Below are positions 1 through 7,117 of a DNA stretch of 19,790 bases, piece after piece (position 1 is the first letter of the stretch; the number at the start of each line of letters is the position of its first letter). The position numbers and the translations under genes were made by a program. The DNA comes from JAYVJH01 sp043777595 (lineage in GTDB: Bacteria > Bacteroidota > Bacteroidia > Cytophagales > Spirosomataceae): contig JAYWHT010000016.1 in NCBI GenBank assembly GCA_043777595.1, forward strand, positions 1-19,790. The letters are read 5' to 3'. The notes under the pieces were generated by a model. It was given only the letters and a program-made list of their open reading frames with translations, ran no database searches and was not told the origin of the DNA.

Positions 1-1
1 T

Positions 2-223
2 TTTGTAAAATTAGTTATCATTTCTTGCCTCGTAGCCTCGCCCATTGCCTACTACGGCATGAGCCAATGGCTAAAAGAGTACAAAGACTACCAAATTAGC
101 ATCGGGGCGGGCGTGTTTGCAGTTGTCCTTGTTTTGGCTTTGTTAATTACTTTATTGACAGTAAGTTATCAAGCCATTCGAGCGGCACTGATGAATCCTG
201 TGGAATCATTAAAAACAGAATAA
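2..223 (+). CDS. FtsX/MacB-like ABC transporter permease, C-terminal fragment (5' end outside window)
   Basis: Only the last 73 codons are in the window, open from base 2 to the TAA at 221-223. They contain two hydrophobic segments (around ISCLVASPIAYYGMSQWL and GVFAVVLVLALLITLLTV) and end in NPVESLKTE. That ending is the usual C-terminus of FtsX-domain permeases of the MacB_PCD/FtsX family, in which the last transmembrane helix is followed by a short AxxNPVxSLRxE tail. These proteins sit in the inner membrane and work with a separate ABC ATPase on export or mechanotransmission; the substrate cannot be told. A second, broken permease of the same family follows 70 bp downstream, so this was probably a tandem array of paralogues. 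The visible part shows no lesion, but the gene's integrity upstream is unknown. Confidence 0.85.
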   Translation, partial: FVKLVIISCLVASPIAYYGMSQWLKEYKDYQISIGAGVFAVVLVLALLITLLTVSYQAIRAALMNPVESLKTE

Positions 224-225
224 AA

Positions 226-273
226 TTCGGTATTTATAGAGACAAGGAATGCCTTGTCTTTATAAATACCGAA
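226..273. repeat. Long near-perfect inverted repeat (22-bp arms, 4-nt loop)
   Basis: The left arm 226-247 and right arm 252-273 are reverse complements except for one position (G239 opposite T260, still a G-U wobble in RNA). The loop is AATG at 248-251. It starts 2 bp after the upstream permease stop and ends 20 bp before the next permease start. On the plus strand it is followed by an A-rich tract, not a T tract. On the minus strand it is followed by TTTTATTCTG. As a plus-strand intrinsic terminator it is therefore atypical. It could be an mRNA-processing or stabilising stem, or a repeated intergenic palindrome. Confidence 0.9.
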
Positions 274-293
274 ACAAATAAAAACAAAAAATC

Positions 294-1305
294 ATGCTAC
301 GCAACTATTTCAAAATAGCAATCAGAAACCTCGTCAAAAATAGGGTTTACTCTTTTATCAATATTGGTGGCTTGGCCGTGGCTATGCTCATTGGGCTTTG
401 GGTTTACGGTGAAATGTCGGCCAATAAGCACCACCAAAACTATGAAACACTCCACCAATTAAAAATGCACCAAACTTTTGACGGACATAAAGGTACGCAA
501 GATGCCATGCAAGATTTACCCCAATTATGTGAAACGAGAAGAAACGGCTTGGGACAATAACTCTCACCAAGTTTTTGTGCAACTCAAAGAAGGCGTATCA
601 CCAGAAAAAACCAATGCCAAAATTAAAAACTTAGTTTTGAGTCATTTAATGGACAAAGAGTTGATGAAAAAGAGCATCAAGCCCGAAGTTCTCATTCACC
701 CCATGGCCAAATGGAAACTATATTCTACATTTGAAGAAGGCATAAACACAGGTGGTTTTATCAAGTACGTCAGGCTGTTTACTATTTTTGGGTTGTTTAT
801 TTTGGTCATTGCTTGTATCAATTTTATGAACCTCAGCACAGCCCGCTCCGAAAAACGAGCCAAAGAAGTAGGTGTTCGCAAAGCCGTGGGGTCAGGTCGG
901 CAGCAACTCATTGGGCAGTTTTTGAGCGAGTCGCTTTTGATTGCTTTTTTGGCACTGGTCTTGGCTTTGCTCATTGTATTTGTGTCGCTGCCTTACTTCA
1001 ATACACTCACCAAAAAACTGATGGTACTGCAACTCGACAATCCTGTTTTTTGGGTAATTATGCTGGCTTTCACGCTTTTCACGGGGCTTTTGGCGGGTAG
1101 CTATCCTGCTCTATATTTGTCATCGTTCAATCCCGTTCAGATTCTCAAAGGCGGCGTTCACGTGGGCAAAAGTGCTTCCTTGCCCCGAAAAATACTGGTG
1201 GTGGTGCAGTTTACGTTTTCGATTGCCTTAATGATTGGTACTATTATTGTTCATCAGCAAATCCAGTTACGAAAGTACTGGCAGTATCTAAGTGTGAGTA
1301 TGTAG
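294..1305 (+). pseudogene. MacB/FtsX-like ABC transporter permease, degraded (internal deletion, frameshift, 3' truncation)
   Basis: The reading frame from ATG 294 gives the typical family start (MLRNYFKIAIRNLVKN, then a membrane helix and GLWVYGEMSANKHHQNYETL) and stops at 558-560. The protein continues in another frame from about 520 (YVKREETAWDNNSHQVFVQL) through the periplasmic domain end and the FtsX core (ACINFMNLSTARSEKRAKEV, GSYPALYLSSFNPVQILKGG) to VVQFTFSIALMIGTIIVHQQ, and then loses similarity near 1266. Three lesions are inferred against family architecture (usually near 800 residues): roughly 100 or more residues of periplasmic domain missing between GTQDAM and DLPNYVKRE; a one-base shift at the C run 519-522 (removing one C restores a continuous frame); and loss of the whole second half. 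The short GLAVAMLIGLW segment also lacks about four residues I expect there. Non-functional with good confidence. Confidence 0.88.
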
Positions 1306-1597
1306 TCTTGTGTCGTGAGTTAAATACAATACTGCTAATCAGCAAGTTATCAAAATAAAAATACTGTATTACTTTTAGATATGTACTTAAATTATTTTGT
1401 GCAGCAGAATCGCGATTACTACTACGGGAATTATGGATAATGTCATTAAAGTGTTTAGTTGTATTGGCATATAAAGCCTCCAATAAGCAAGTTTTACCAG
1501 AGTTATTTTTTCCAGTAACCAAATTGATGCGCCCAAAACCTTGGATATTCGTATTCTCAAAACATCTAAAATTTTTTATTTCAATACTTGCTAACAT
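1244..1597 (-). pseudogene. AAA-family ATPase (OLD/AAA_15-like), N-terminal fragment
   Basis: From ATG 1597-1595 the minus strand encodes MLASIEIKNFRCFENTNIQG, GFGRINLVTGKNNSGKTCLL and EALYAN. This is the typical N-terminus of SMC/RecF-like ABC-type ATPases of the OLD/AAA_15/AAA_21 group, with a complete Walker A (GKNNSGKT, residues about 33-40). Family members normally run to 350-450 or more residues with signature, Walker B and His-loop motifs. Here the frame stops after 117 residues, and the last dozen or so codons (1244 to about 1280) are simply antisense to the permease remnant. Recognisable similarity fades before residue 85. The gene has therefore lost its 3' part at the same junction where the permease lost its own. 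Such ATPases are often accessory or defence-related. The segment is visibly A+T richer than uvrC next to it. Confidence 0.75.
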
Positions 1598-1657
1598 ACA
1601 TTTATAATCGGTTTGTGAAACTGCTGGTAATGCCCTACAATTCTCGGATATATTGTA

Positions 1658-1665
1658 TAATTTTG
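1658..1665 (+). promoter_or_regulatory. Candidate Bacteroidota -7 element for uvrC
   Basis: TAATTTTG matches the TAnnTTTG consensus of the primary Bacteroidota sigma factor and lies 20 bp before the uvrC ATG, within the 88-bp space to the divergent ATPase fragment. No clear TTTG -33 partner is visible. Confidence 0.45.
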
Positions 1666-1685
1666 TAAAAATGACCAATAACTAA

Positions 1686-3503
1686 ATGAATTTTGATTTT
1701 GACCCCAAAGCCGAACTGGCCCGCATACCAACAGAGCCTGGCGTATATCGGTATTTTAATGACGAAGGCGAAATAATTTATGTCGGTAAGGCCAAAAATC
1801 TTAAAAGCCGAGTCAGTAGTTATTTTGCCAAAAGCAACCAACACGACCGCAAGACGAAGAAACTCGTATCGCAAATTTGCCGTATTGAGTTTACGATTGT
1901 TCCTACCGAGTTTGATGCACTATTACTCGAAAACCAGCTCATCAAACGCTATCAGCCTCGATATAATATTTTACTGAGAGACGACAAAACGTACCCTTTT
2001 ATCAAAATTACCCACGAGCCTTTTCCCAAAGTTGAGGTTACACGAATTTTGAACAAAAAAACAGGAACTTATTTTGGCCCTTTTGCCAAGCAACAAAGTA
2101 TGTATGCGCTCTTAGATATGTTCAAGCAGCTTTATACAATTAGGAACTGCAATTTGAATTTGTCTAAACAAAACATTGAAGACCAGAAATTTAAGGTTTG
2201 TTTGGAATACCACATCGGCAACTGCAAAGGGCCGTGTGTAGGTTTACAAAAACCCGAAGACTACCAAATTGAGATTGACCAAATTATGGAAACCCTCAAA
2301 GGAAAATTGAACATTCCGCAGCAGTTTTTTAAGGAGCAGATGATTGTAGCCGCCGAAAAATTAGAATTTGAAACAGCCCACGTTTGGAAACAAAAATTAG
2401 ATTTGTTAAGTAGTTTTCAGTCCAAAAGTACGGTCGTCAATCCCAAAATTGGCGATGTTGATGTGTTTGCCATTACGTCTGACGAAGACGTGGCGTATTT
2501 GAGCTATATGAAAATTGTGAATGGCTATGTGATGGCGCAACAAAACGTAGAAGTCAAGCGACGAATGGACGAAACAGACGAGGAAATATTGGCTTTGGTG
2601 ATGTTTGATATGCGAACAACTTACGAAAGCGAATCGAAAGAAATATTAACTAACTTATTGATCGACATTGACTTAAAGGCAGAAATGACGATTCCGCAGA
2701 TTGGCGATAAGCGTAAGCTGTTGGACATGACTCTCAAAAATGTACATTATTTCAAAAAAGAAAAAGCCGAGAGGCAGATGTTAGAAGCTACCTCAAACGC
2801 CAGTCGTAAAGACCGTATTTTGATTAAACTCAAAGCTGATTTACAACTCAAATCCTTACCCCGACACATCGAATGTTTTGACAACTCGAACATTCAAGGT
2901 ACTAACCCTGTGGCGGCCATGGTGTGTTTCAAAGAAGGCAAGGCATCTAACAAAGACTACCGCCACTACCAGATAAAAACCGTTATTGGCCCCAACGATT
3001 TTGCGAGTATGCACGAAGTCGTAACCCGAAGATACACCCGCCTACTCGAAGAAAAAAGCCCCCTACCCGACCTGATTGTGGTGGACGGCGGCAAAGGCCA
3101 GTTGAGCTCGGCTTGCGATGCCCTCAAAGCACTGGGACTGTATGGCCAAGTGCCGATTATTGGCATCGCCAAGCGGCTCGAAGAGATTTATTTTCCAGAA
3201 GACTCCGTGCCGTTGTATATTGATAAAAAATCAGAATCGCTTAAACTCATTCAACAAATACGAGACGAAGCACACCGATTTGCTATAACCTATCACCGAG
3301 ACCGTCGCAGTCGTACAAGTATAGTGAGCGAACTCGAAAACATTGAGGGTATTGGCAAAAAAACGGCGGCACTGTTGCTCAAAAACTTCAAAAGCGTAAA
3401 GGCCGTCAGAGAAGCTACCGACGAGCAACTCGGTGAAATAGTAGGCAAAGACAAAACTCAAAAAGTGAGGCAGTATTTTGAGCAAATTACGGTTGAGGTA
3501 TAA
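1686..3503 (+). CDS. uvrC: UvrABC excinuclease subunit C
   Basis: This is the dual-incision nuclease of nucleotide excision repair: it is recruited by UvrB at damaged DNA and cuts 3' and 5' of the lesion in the cytoplasm. The 605-residue length is normal. Domains in order: GIY-YIG nuclease (about 15-95; GVY at 19-21, YVG at 32-34, catalytic Glu82 in LLEN); four cysteines at 155, 172, 180 and 184, matching the spacing of the iron-sulfur cluster known in UvrC; UVR/UvrB-binding helix pair (about 213-247); RNase H-like endonuclease with Asp399 (ECFDNSNIQG), Asp467 (VVDGGKGQ) and His530 (DEAHRFA); C-terminal helix-hairpin-helix (about 551-600, NIEGIGKKTAALLLKNF). All key residues are present. ATG 1686 is chosen because GIY-YIG follows at the usual distance and a -7 box lies just upstream. 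A Nudix sanitation gene follows on the same strand. Confidence 0.98.
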   Translation: MNFDFDPKAELARIPTEPGVYRYFNDEGEIIYVGKAKNLKSRVSSYFAKSNQHDRKTKKLVSQICRIEFTIVPTEFDALLLENQLIKRYQPRYNILLRDDKTYPFIKITHEPFPKVEVTRILNKKTGTYFGPFAKQQSMYALLDMFKQLYTIRNCNLNLSKQNIEDQKFKVCLEYHIGNCKGPCVGLQKPEDYQIEIDQIMETLKGKLNIPQQFFKEQMIVAAEKLEFETAHVWKQKLDLLSSFQSKSTVVNPKIGDVDVFAITSDEDVAYLSYMKIVNGYVMAQQNVEVKRRMDETDEEILALVMFDMRTTYESESKEILTNLLIDIDLKAEMTIPQIGDKRKLLDMTLKNVHYFKKEKAERQMLEATSNASRKDRILIKLKADLQLKSLPRHIECFDNSNIQGTNPVAAMVCFKEGKASNKDYRHYQIKTVIGPNDFASMHEVVTRRYTRLLEEKSPLPDLIVVDGGKGQLSSACDALKALGLYGQVPIIGIAKRLEEIYFPEDSVPLYIDKKSESLKLIQQIRDEAHRFAITYHRDRRSRTSIVSELENIEGIGKKTAALLLKNFKSVKAVREATDEQLGEIVGKDKTQKVRQYFEQITVEV

Positions 3504-3560
3504 ATTGGCACGTAATCTATTTAATAATTATCAATTTTATAGTTATTGGCAAAAAAACCG

Positions 3561-3568
3561 TACTTTTG
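3561..3568 (+). promoter_or_regulatory. Candidate -7 promoter element for the Nudix gene
   Basis: TACTTTTG fits TAnnTTTG exactly and is followed by C, as in many strong Bacteroidota promoters. It lies 23 bp before ATG 3592 in the 88-bp space after uvrC. A T-rich stretch at 3535-3538 is the only -33 candidate. It suggests the gene has its own start and supports translation beginning at 3592 rather than inside uvrC. Confidence 0.5.
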
Positions 3569-3591
3569 CGGCCATATATCCCTACAAAGTT

Positions 3592-4014
3592 ATGATGAGT
3601 TCCAAAAAAATAGTAGTCGTACCTTGTGCCATTATCGAAAAGAACGGTCGAATCTTAGCCACGCAGCGCAACGTCAATATGTCGTTACCGCTCAAATGGG
3701 AGTTTCCAGGTGGAAAAGTAGATGCTGGCGAAACCGAAATAGAGGCCTTGGAGCGTGAAATAATGGAGGAATTGTGTGTTGAAATAGAAATCGGCGAACG
3801 CCTCGAACCCACCTACAAAGAAGACATCAACCGTATTATTTGTCTCGTACCATTTGTATGCCGCCTGACCTCCGCCCCTATTATTTTGACTGAACACGCA
3901 CAATATAAATGGCTGACTGTAAACGAACTACCGTCGGTAGATTGGGCTGAGGCCGACTTGGGTGTAATAGAAACTTACAAAGCAGCACTTGAATCGGTGT
4001 TGAGCTTTGCGTGA
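3592..4014 (+). CDS. MutT-type Nudix hydrolase (8-oxo-dGTP / nucleotide diphosphatase)
   Basis: A 140-residue Nudix protein. The Nudix box runs from Gly41: GKVDAGE, seven residues, REIMEEL (Arg55, Glu56, Glu59, Glu60), giving GX5EX7REUXEE with Cys in place of the usual final Gly (residue 62). The preceding LKWEFPGG and the C-terminal YKWLTVNELPSVDWAEADLG are typical of the MutT/CTP-pyrophosphohydrolase subgroup, which cleaves oxidised or non-canonical (d)NTPs to monophosphates and keeps them out of nucleic acid. The frame is open further upstream into uvrC, but ATG 3592 (or the next codon, 3595) is preferred because the family starts with a KKIVVVPCAII-like strand and a promoter-like box precedes it. 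It ends 2 bp from the convergent GH42-like gene, leaving no room for a private terminator. The exact nucleotide substrate cannot be deduced. Confidence 0.92.
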   Translation: MMSSKKIVVVPCAIIEKNGRILATQRNVNMSLPLKWEFPGGKVDAGETEIEALEREIMEELCVEIEIGERLEPTYKEDINRIICLVPFVCRLTSAPIILTEHAQYKWLTVNELPSVDWAEADLGVIETYKAALESVLSFA

Positions 4015-4016
4015 GG

Positions 4017-6554
4017 CTATTTTGTTTTTAGTATTTTCAAAGTTTTTAATAGTCTGTCGTTTTCTATCACTTCGAGCATGTACAAGCCGCTACTCAGGCT
4101 ATTCAGGGCAAAATCAATCGAGACCGTTTGATCAAAAAATACAATACTTCGTGGCAAAACGTCCGCCATTTGCCCCGTTGAAGCCACTAATCGAAACTTC
4201 AAATTGTTGGTAATAACTCCGTTGGGTAATTTAACATTTACGTTGTCTTCAAACGGGTTTGGGTAAGCCGTCCAGTCTGGCATAACAATGGCTTTGCCTG
4301 TAGCAGGGTCAAAACTGGCTATCTTAAACTCAATAGTTTGGGTAGAAATCAACTGTGTTTGTAAATAAGCGCTGCCTTTTAAGCGATAAGTTCCTGCTAC
4401 TGCCACAAAACCGCTATCGCTTCCATACAAACCAAAAGGCGAACGCTTGGAGCGTACCACCTTGCGGTTGGGGCCTGATAACTCTAACTCAAAACTCGTA
4501 AAAAAAGCATTACAGTCTGGGTAAACATTGAGCAATACAGGCAACGTACTGGCGTTAATTATCTCGTTGTCAGTCAATGTTTTAATCAGACGGCGAGAAG
4601 CAGGTGGGCCAGCCTGTATGAGACCAAAAGTAATAGTTGGGTAGTTTATTTTTAGCAAAATACTTATTTCAATCATCGCCTCATCATCGTCAAATGCTTT
4701 GATTGTCAATGAATATTCGCCTATCACCGAGCCAACTCCTATAATTTCACTGTTTCTAAACTGCGCCCACATTGGCAAACCTTTGATTTCGATTCGGCTA
4801 ATAAAACCATCTGGATCTGTAAATAAACTGTCGGCGATGGCAAAAGCAAAAGGCTGTTTATAGAGTCCGATTAGTTCCGTTTTTTTTTTCTTAATAATTG
4901 GCCCCTCGTTTCGTCGCCCAACGTTATTGACGACAATAGTAAAATTGGTCTCTACCCATGCGCCATCATCGTCAAAGGCACGCAAGGCCATATTGTACGT
5001 TCCTAATTGTGTGGGTTTTCCAGTAAAAGTATTATTAGCAAACTTCAACCAAGCAGGCTGATTGATTATTTCTATTTGAGCAATAACACCATCAATATCT
5101 CTGAAAACTTCGGGGGATATTTTATAAACAAAATTAGAATTTAAGGCAATCGTTTTGGTTGGCAATAGATTTTTGACTGTTGGCACACGGTTCAAAGCCC
5201 CTTGGAGAGAGTCCGCCAGTAGGTCTTCGACAAGCACTATATCAACAGGTTTGCGATTGCCAACTGGCCCCGCTTGCTGTGTCCATTGCCGATAAATACT
5301 AAAATAGTTGTAGGCCAAAATAGTAGATAAACTATATTGTAGTCGGCTTGTGGGCTGTATATCGATATATGGTATTTTGAGCCATTTACTTGCCATTGCC
5401 TTGACTTGAGCCGAAGCTGGTCGCATTTGTGCCATTGAGCCAGCCACAACGTTTATCCAGTGTGCGCCTGCGGCAAAGTTTTCGTCAATTTGCCGCTCTA
5501 CTTCTTTGGGATCTGCATCTGGCAAAAACACCTCATTCATAACCCATCGCCCCGCAAAAGCCTTGGTACGAATCATGTCCATCGAAAAATAATGGTCATT
5601 ATCCAGCCCGTCGTTCACCTTGACCCCGTCCACTGTTTTGCACAAATCAACAAAACCATAACTGGCCCGTAAACCGCTAATCTGGTCATATACTGAGCCA
5701 AAGTCAGCAATTACTTTATAGTTTGGATTTACTTTTTTGATGACATCGGTCGTTTGTTCTATCAAATTTTTGAGAACCTGGTGCCGAAACACATACCAGT
5801 CTTTGCCTGCATCGTCAAAAAAAATACTCGTAGCATCGGTGAGCTGTGTGGGTGGCGTTACGTCGTTGAAAGTACTAAAATCTGACTCCCAGCGTGCATT
5901 AAGGCGGCTTACTTTGGTATATTTGCGAGTAAGCCAACGCCTAAACTCGGCTTTCATCGGTTCAGAGTAATCATAAACCGTTGTGTAAGTCGAGGCATCG
6001 GCTCTATAATTGTCAAAATGATACCCAATTTCTTGTGTGGGTGTGGTCGTTACCGAAGTCCAAATTATTACGCCTTGCTTTAAGTAATTTTCATATCGTT
6101 TGTGTACTTCTTGTATAAAACTTTTGGCTTTTTCGACACTGGGCTGATGGGCATAACTAAATATACGATTGAAATGAACACCGAGTATTCCTACTCCTTT
6201 GTTATCTTTCTGTGTTTCGTTAGCTGTCCAAAAACCATTTAACAAGTCTCTGTTTCTACAAAGCGAAACTCGCAATGCCACTCTTAGTCCCAATTTTTGG
6301 CAAGTTGCTATCTGATTGTCTATTTGCCGCCAGTCGGGTTGTGAGGTAGCCGTTGGATAAATATGATGCCACTGAACAGTAACATGAAAGGCATTGTAAC
6401 CACCACGAGCGGCCTCTTCTATCAGGTCTTGGCCATAGTTGGGAGCAGAGTCCAAATTAAGAGTAGCCAATGCCAAATACCGCTGTGTGGTTTGGGCAAA
6501 TGCAGGGCAGTAGCCTATCAACAAACAACCGATGACGACCAGAAACTTTGCCAA
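4017..6554 (-). CDS. Secreted GH42-like TIM-barrel protein with two cadherin-like repeats and a T9SS sorting tail
   Basis: 845 residues. There is a signal peptide (about 1-21, ending PAFAQ) and an N-terminal barrel resembling GH42/beta-galactosidase-type glycosidases (about 26-420) with YNAFHVTVQWHHIYP near the start. Likely acid/base Glu175 lies in TPTQEIGYHF and a candidate nucleophile Glu341 in RWVMNEVFLP. Two dystroglycan-type cadherin-like/putative-Ig repeats follow (about 471-543 and 563-637), each with an xPAWLKF/LPMWAQF strand and an AFDDD stretch. The C-terminal domain (about 757-845: DWTAYPNPFEDNVNV through SGLYMLEV) is a type A type-IX secretion signal, so the protein should cross the outer membrane and be released or anchored outside. 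The first codon appears to be TTG (6554-6552); no in-frame ATG occurs until about residue 200 and none lies just upstream. It sits 11 bp after the lipoprotein gene, probably in one transcript. The glycan substrate is unknown. Confidence 0.85.
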   Translation of the reverse strand: MAKFLVVIGCLLIGYCPAFAQTTQRYLALATLNLDSAPNYGQDLIEEAARGGYNAFHVTVQWHHIYPTATSQPDWRQIDNQIATCQKLGLRVALRVSLCRNRDLLNGFWTANETQKDNKGVGILGVHFNRIFSYAHQPSVEKAKSFIQEVHKRYENYLKQGVIIWTSVTTTPTQEIGYHFDNYRADASTYTTVYDYSEPMKAEFRRWLTRKYTKVSRLNARWESDFSTFNDVTPPTQLTDATSIFFDDAGKDWYVFRHQVLKNLIEQTTDVIKKVNPNYKVIADFGSVYDQISGLRASYGFVDLCKTVDGVKVNDGLDNDHYFSMDMIRTKAFAGRWVMNEVFLPDADPKEVERQIDENFAAGAHWINVVAGSMAQMRPASAQVKAMASKWLKIPYIDIQPTSRLQYSLSTILAYNYFSIYRQWTQQAGPVGNRKPVDIVLVEDLLADSLQGALNRVPTVKNLLPTKTIALNSNFVYKISPEVFRDIDGVIAQIEIINQPAWLKFANNTFTGKPTQLGTYNMALRAFDDDGAWVETNFTIVVNNVGRRNEGPIIKKKKTELIGLYKQPFAFAIADSLFTDPDGFISRIEIKGLPMWAQFRNSEIIGVGSVIGEYSLTIKAFDDDEAMIEISILLKINYPTITFGLIQAGPPASRRLIKTLTDNEIINASTLPVLLNVYPDCNAFFTSFELELSGPNRKVVRSKRSPFGLYGSDSGFVAVAGTYRLKGSAYLQTQLISTQTIEFKIASFDPATGKAIVMPDWTAYPNPFEDNVNVKLPNGVITNNLKFRLVASTGQMADVLPRSIVFFDQTVSIDFALNSLSSGLYMLEVIENDRLLKTLKILKTK

Positions 6555-6565
6555 ATTAGTATCAG

Positions 6566-7033
6566 TTATTGTTTTTTGGTAACAAATGTTTCTTTCACTC
6601 GAATGGTCTTGCCGTTGCTATCTTTGTCGTCATATTCGTTCAAAAACGTCATGCTTTCATTGCCTATCATACCTCGTGCTGCACCAGTTTTTGCATCAGA
6701 GATGTCGTATTGAGTAGCTATCTTGGCATTTTTCTTCAATTCAATGTCATACGTGTAAGTATCGGTTGTTATCTTGCCTGTTGCATCTTTGTTTACGTCT
6801 TTTTCTATCAGCGTGGCAGTAGTACCAGTTTTTTTGACAACATCAAACGTAATCTGTAACCCCACTGCCGTGTTGGTGAGGTCAAGTGCATAGCCAGCAC
6901 CATTGGTGGTAGCAGTGTAGGTAGTAGTAATATATGTACCAACTACTTGGTCGGCTGGTTCTGGCTCAACGGTGGCTTTGGAACAACTAAAAATAACGAG
7001 CGAAAGAGCGGCAAAATAAAATATCTTTTTCAT
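6566..7033 (-). CDS. Small lipoprotein of unknown function
   Basis: 155 residues beginning MKKIFYFAALSLVIFSCSKA, a lipoprotein signal peptide with lipobox-like IFSC and lipidated Cys17, followed by an acidic/proline linker (EPEPADQ) typical of surface or periplasmic lipoproteins in Bacteroidota. The rest is Thr-rich and apparently beta-stranded (VVGTYITTTYTATTNGAGYA and similar), resembling small lipocalin-like or METTL-type beta-barrel lipoproteins, but I do not recognise the family. The frame extends 24 codons further upstream; ATG 7033 is chosen because the signal peptide starts there. A good promoter match lies at 7075-7106, and the T9SS-exported GH42-like gene begins 11 bp after the stop, so the two are likely co-transcribed. 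A partner or regulator role for the glycosidase is only a guess from position. Confidence 0.82.
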   Translation of the reverse strand: MKKIFYFAALSLVIFSCSKATVEPEPADQVVGTYITTTYTATTNGAGYALDLTNTAVGLQITFDVVKKTGTTATLIEKDVNKDATGKITTDTYTYDIELKKNAKIATQYDISDAKTGAARGMIGNESMTFLNEYDDKDSNGKTIRVKETFVTKKQ

Positions 7034-7074
7034 GCTATGTGAAATTAAAAAGTGTAAGTAAAACTTGTGAAATA

Positions 7075-7106
7075 TAAAGTTACGAATCAAGAATTTGAAA
7101 AACAAA
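7075..7106 (-). promoter_or_regulatory. Candidate promoter for the lipoprotein / GH42-like operon
   Basis: On the minus strand there is TTTG (7106-7103), a 20-nt spacer, and TAACTTTA (7082-7075), one mismatch from TTTG-N19-TAnnTTTG. It lies 41 bp before ATG 7033 and just after the stop of the serine hydrolase gene, marking an internal transcription start between two minus-strand gene pairs. Confidence 0.45.
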
Positions 7107-7117
7107 AAAACGATATA

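Noticed and set aside
388..582. Minus-strand open frame across the permease remnant
   Set aside because: It is antisense to clearly recognisable permease sequence and has no family features or signal of its own.
1306..1597. A complete small defence gene on the minus strand
   Set aside because: Walker A is present but no signature, Walker B or later motifs, and the last codons are antisense to permease sequence, so it is a fragment.
3478..3591. Longer N-terminus for the Nudix protein starting inside uvrC
   Set aside because: The extra residues do not resemble the family, overlap the uvrC end and include the promoter-like box at 3561; ATG 3592 gives a normal MutT length.
7034..7105. Longer N-terminus for the small lipoprotein
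   Set aside because: It would place 24 residues before a standard lipoprotein signal peptide and overlap the promoter match; ATG 7033 is the natural start.
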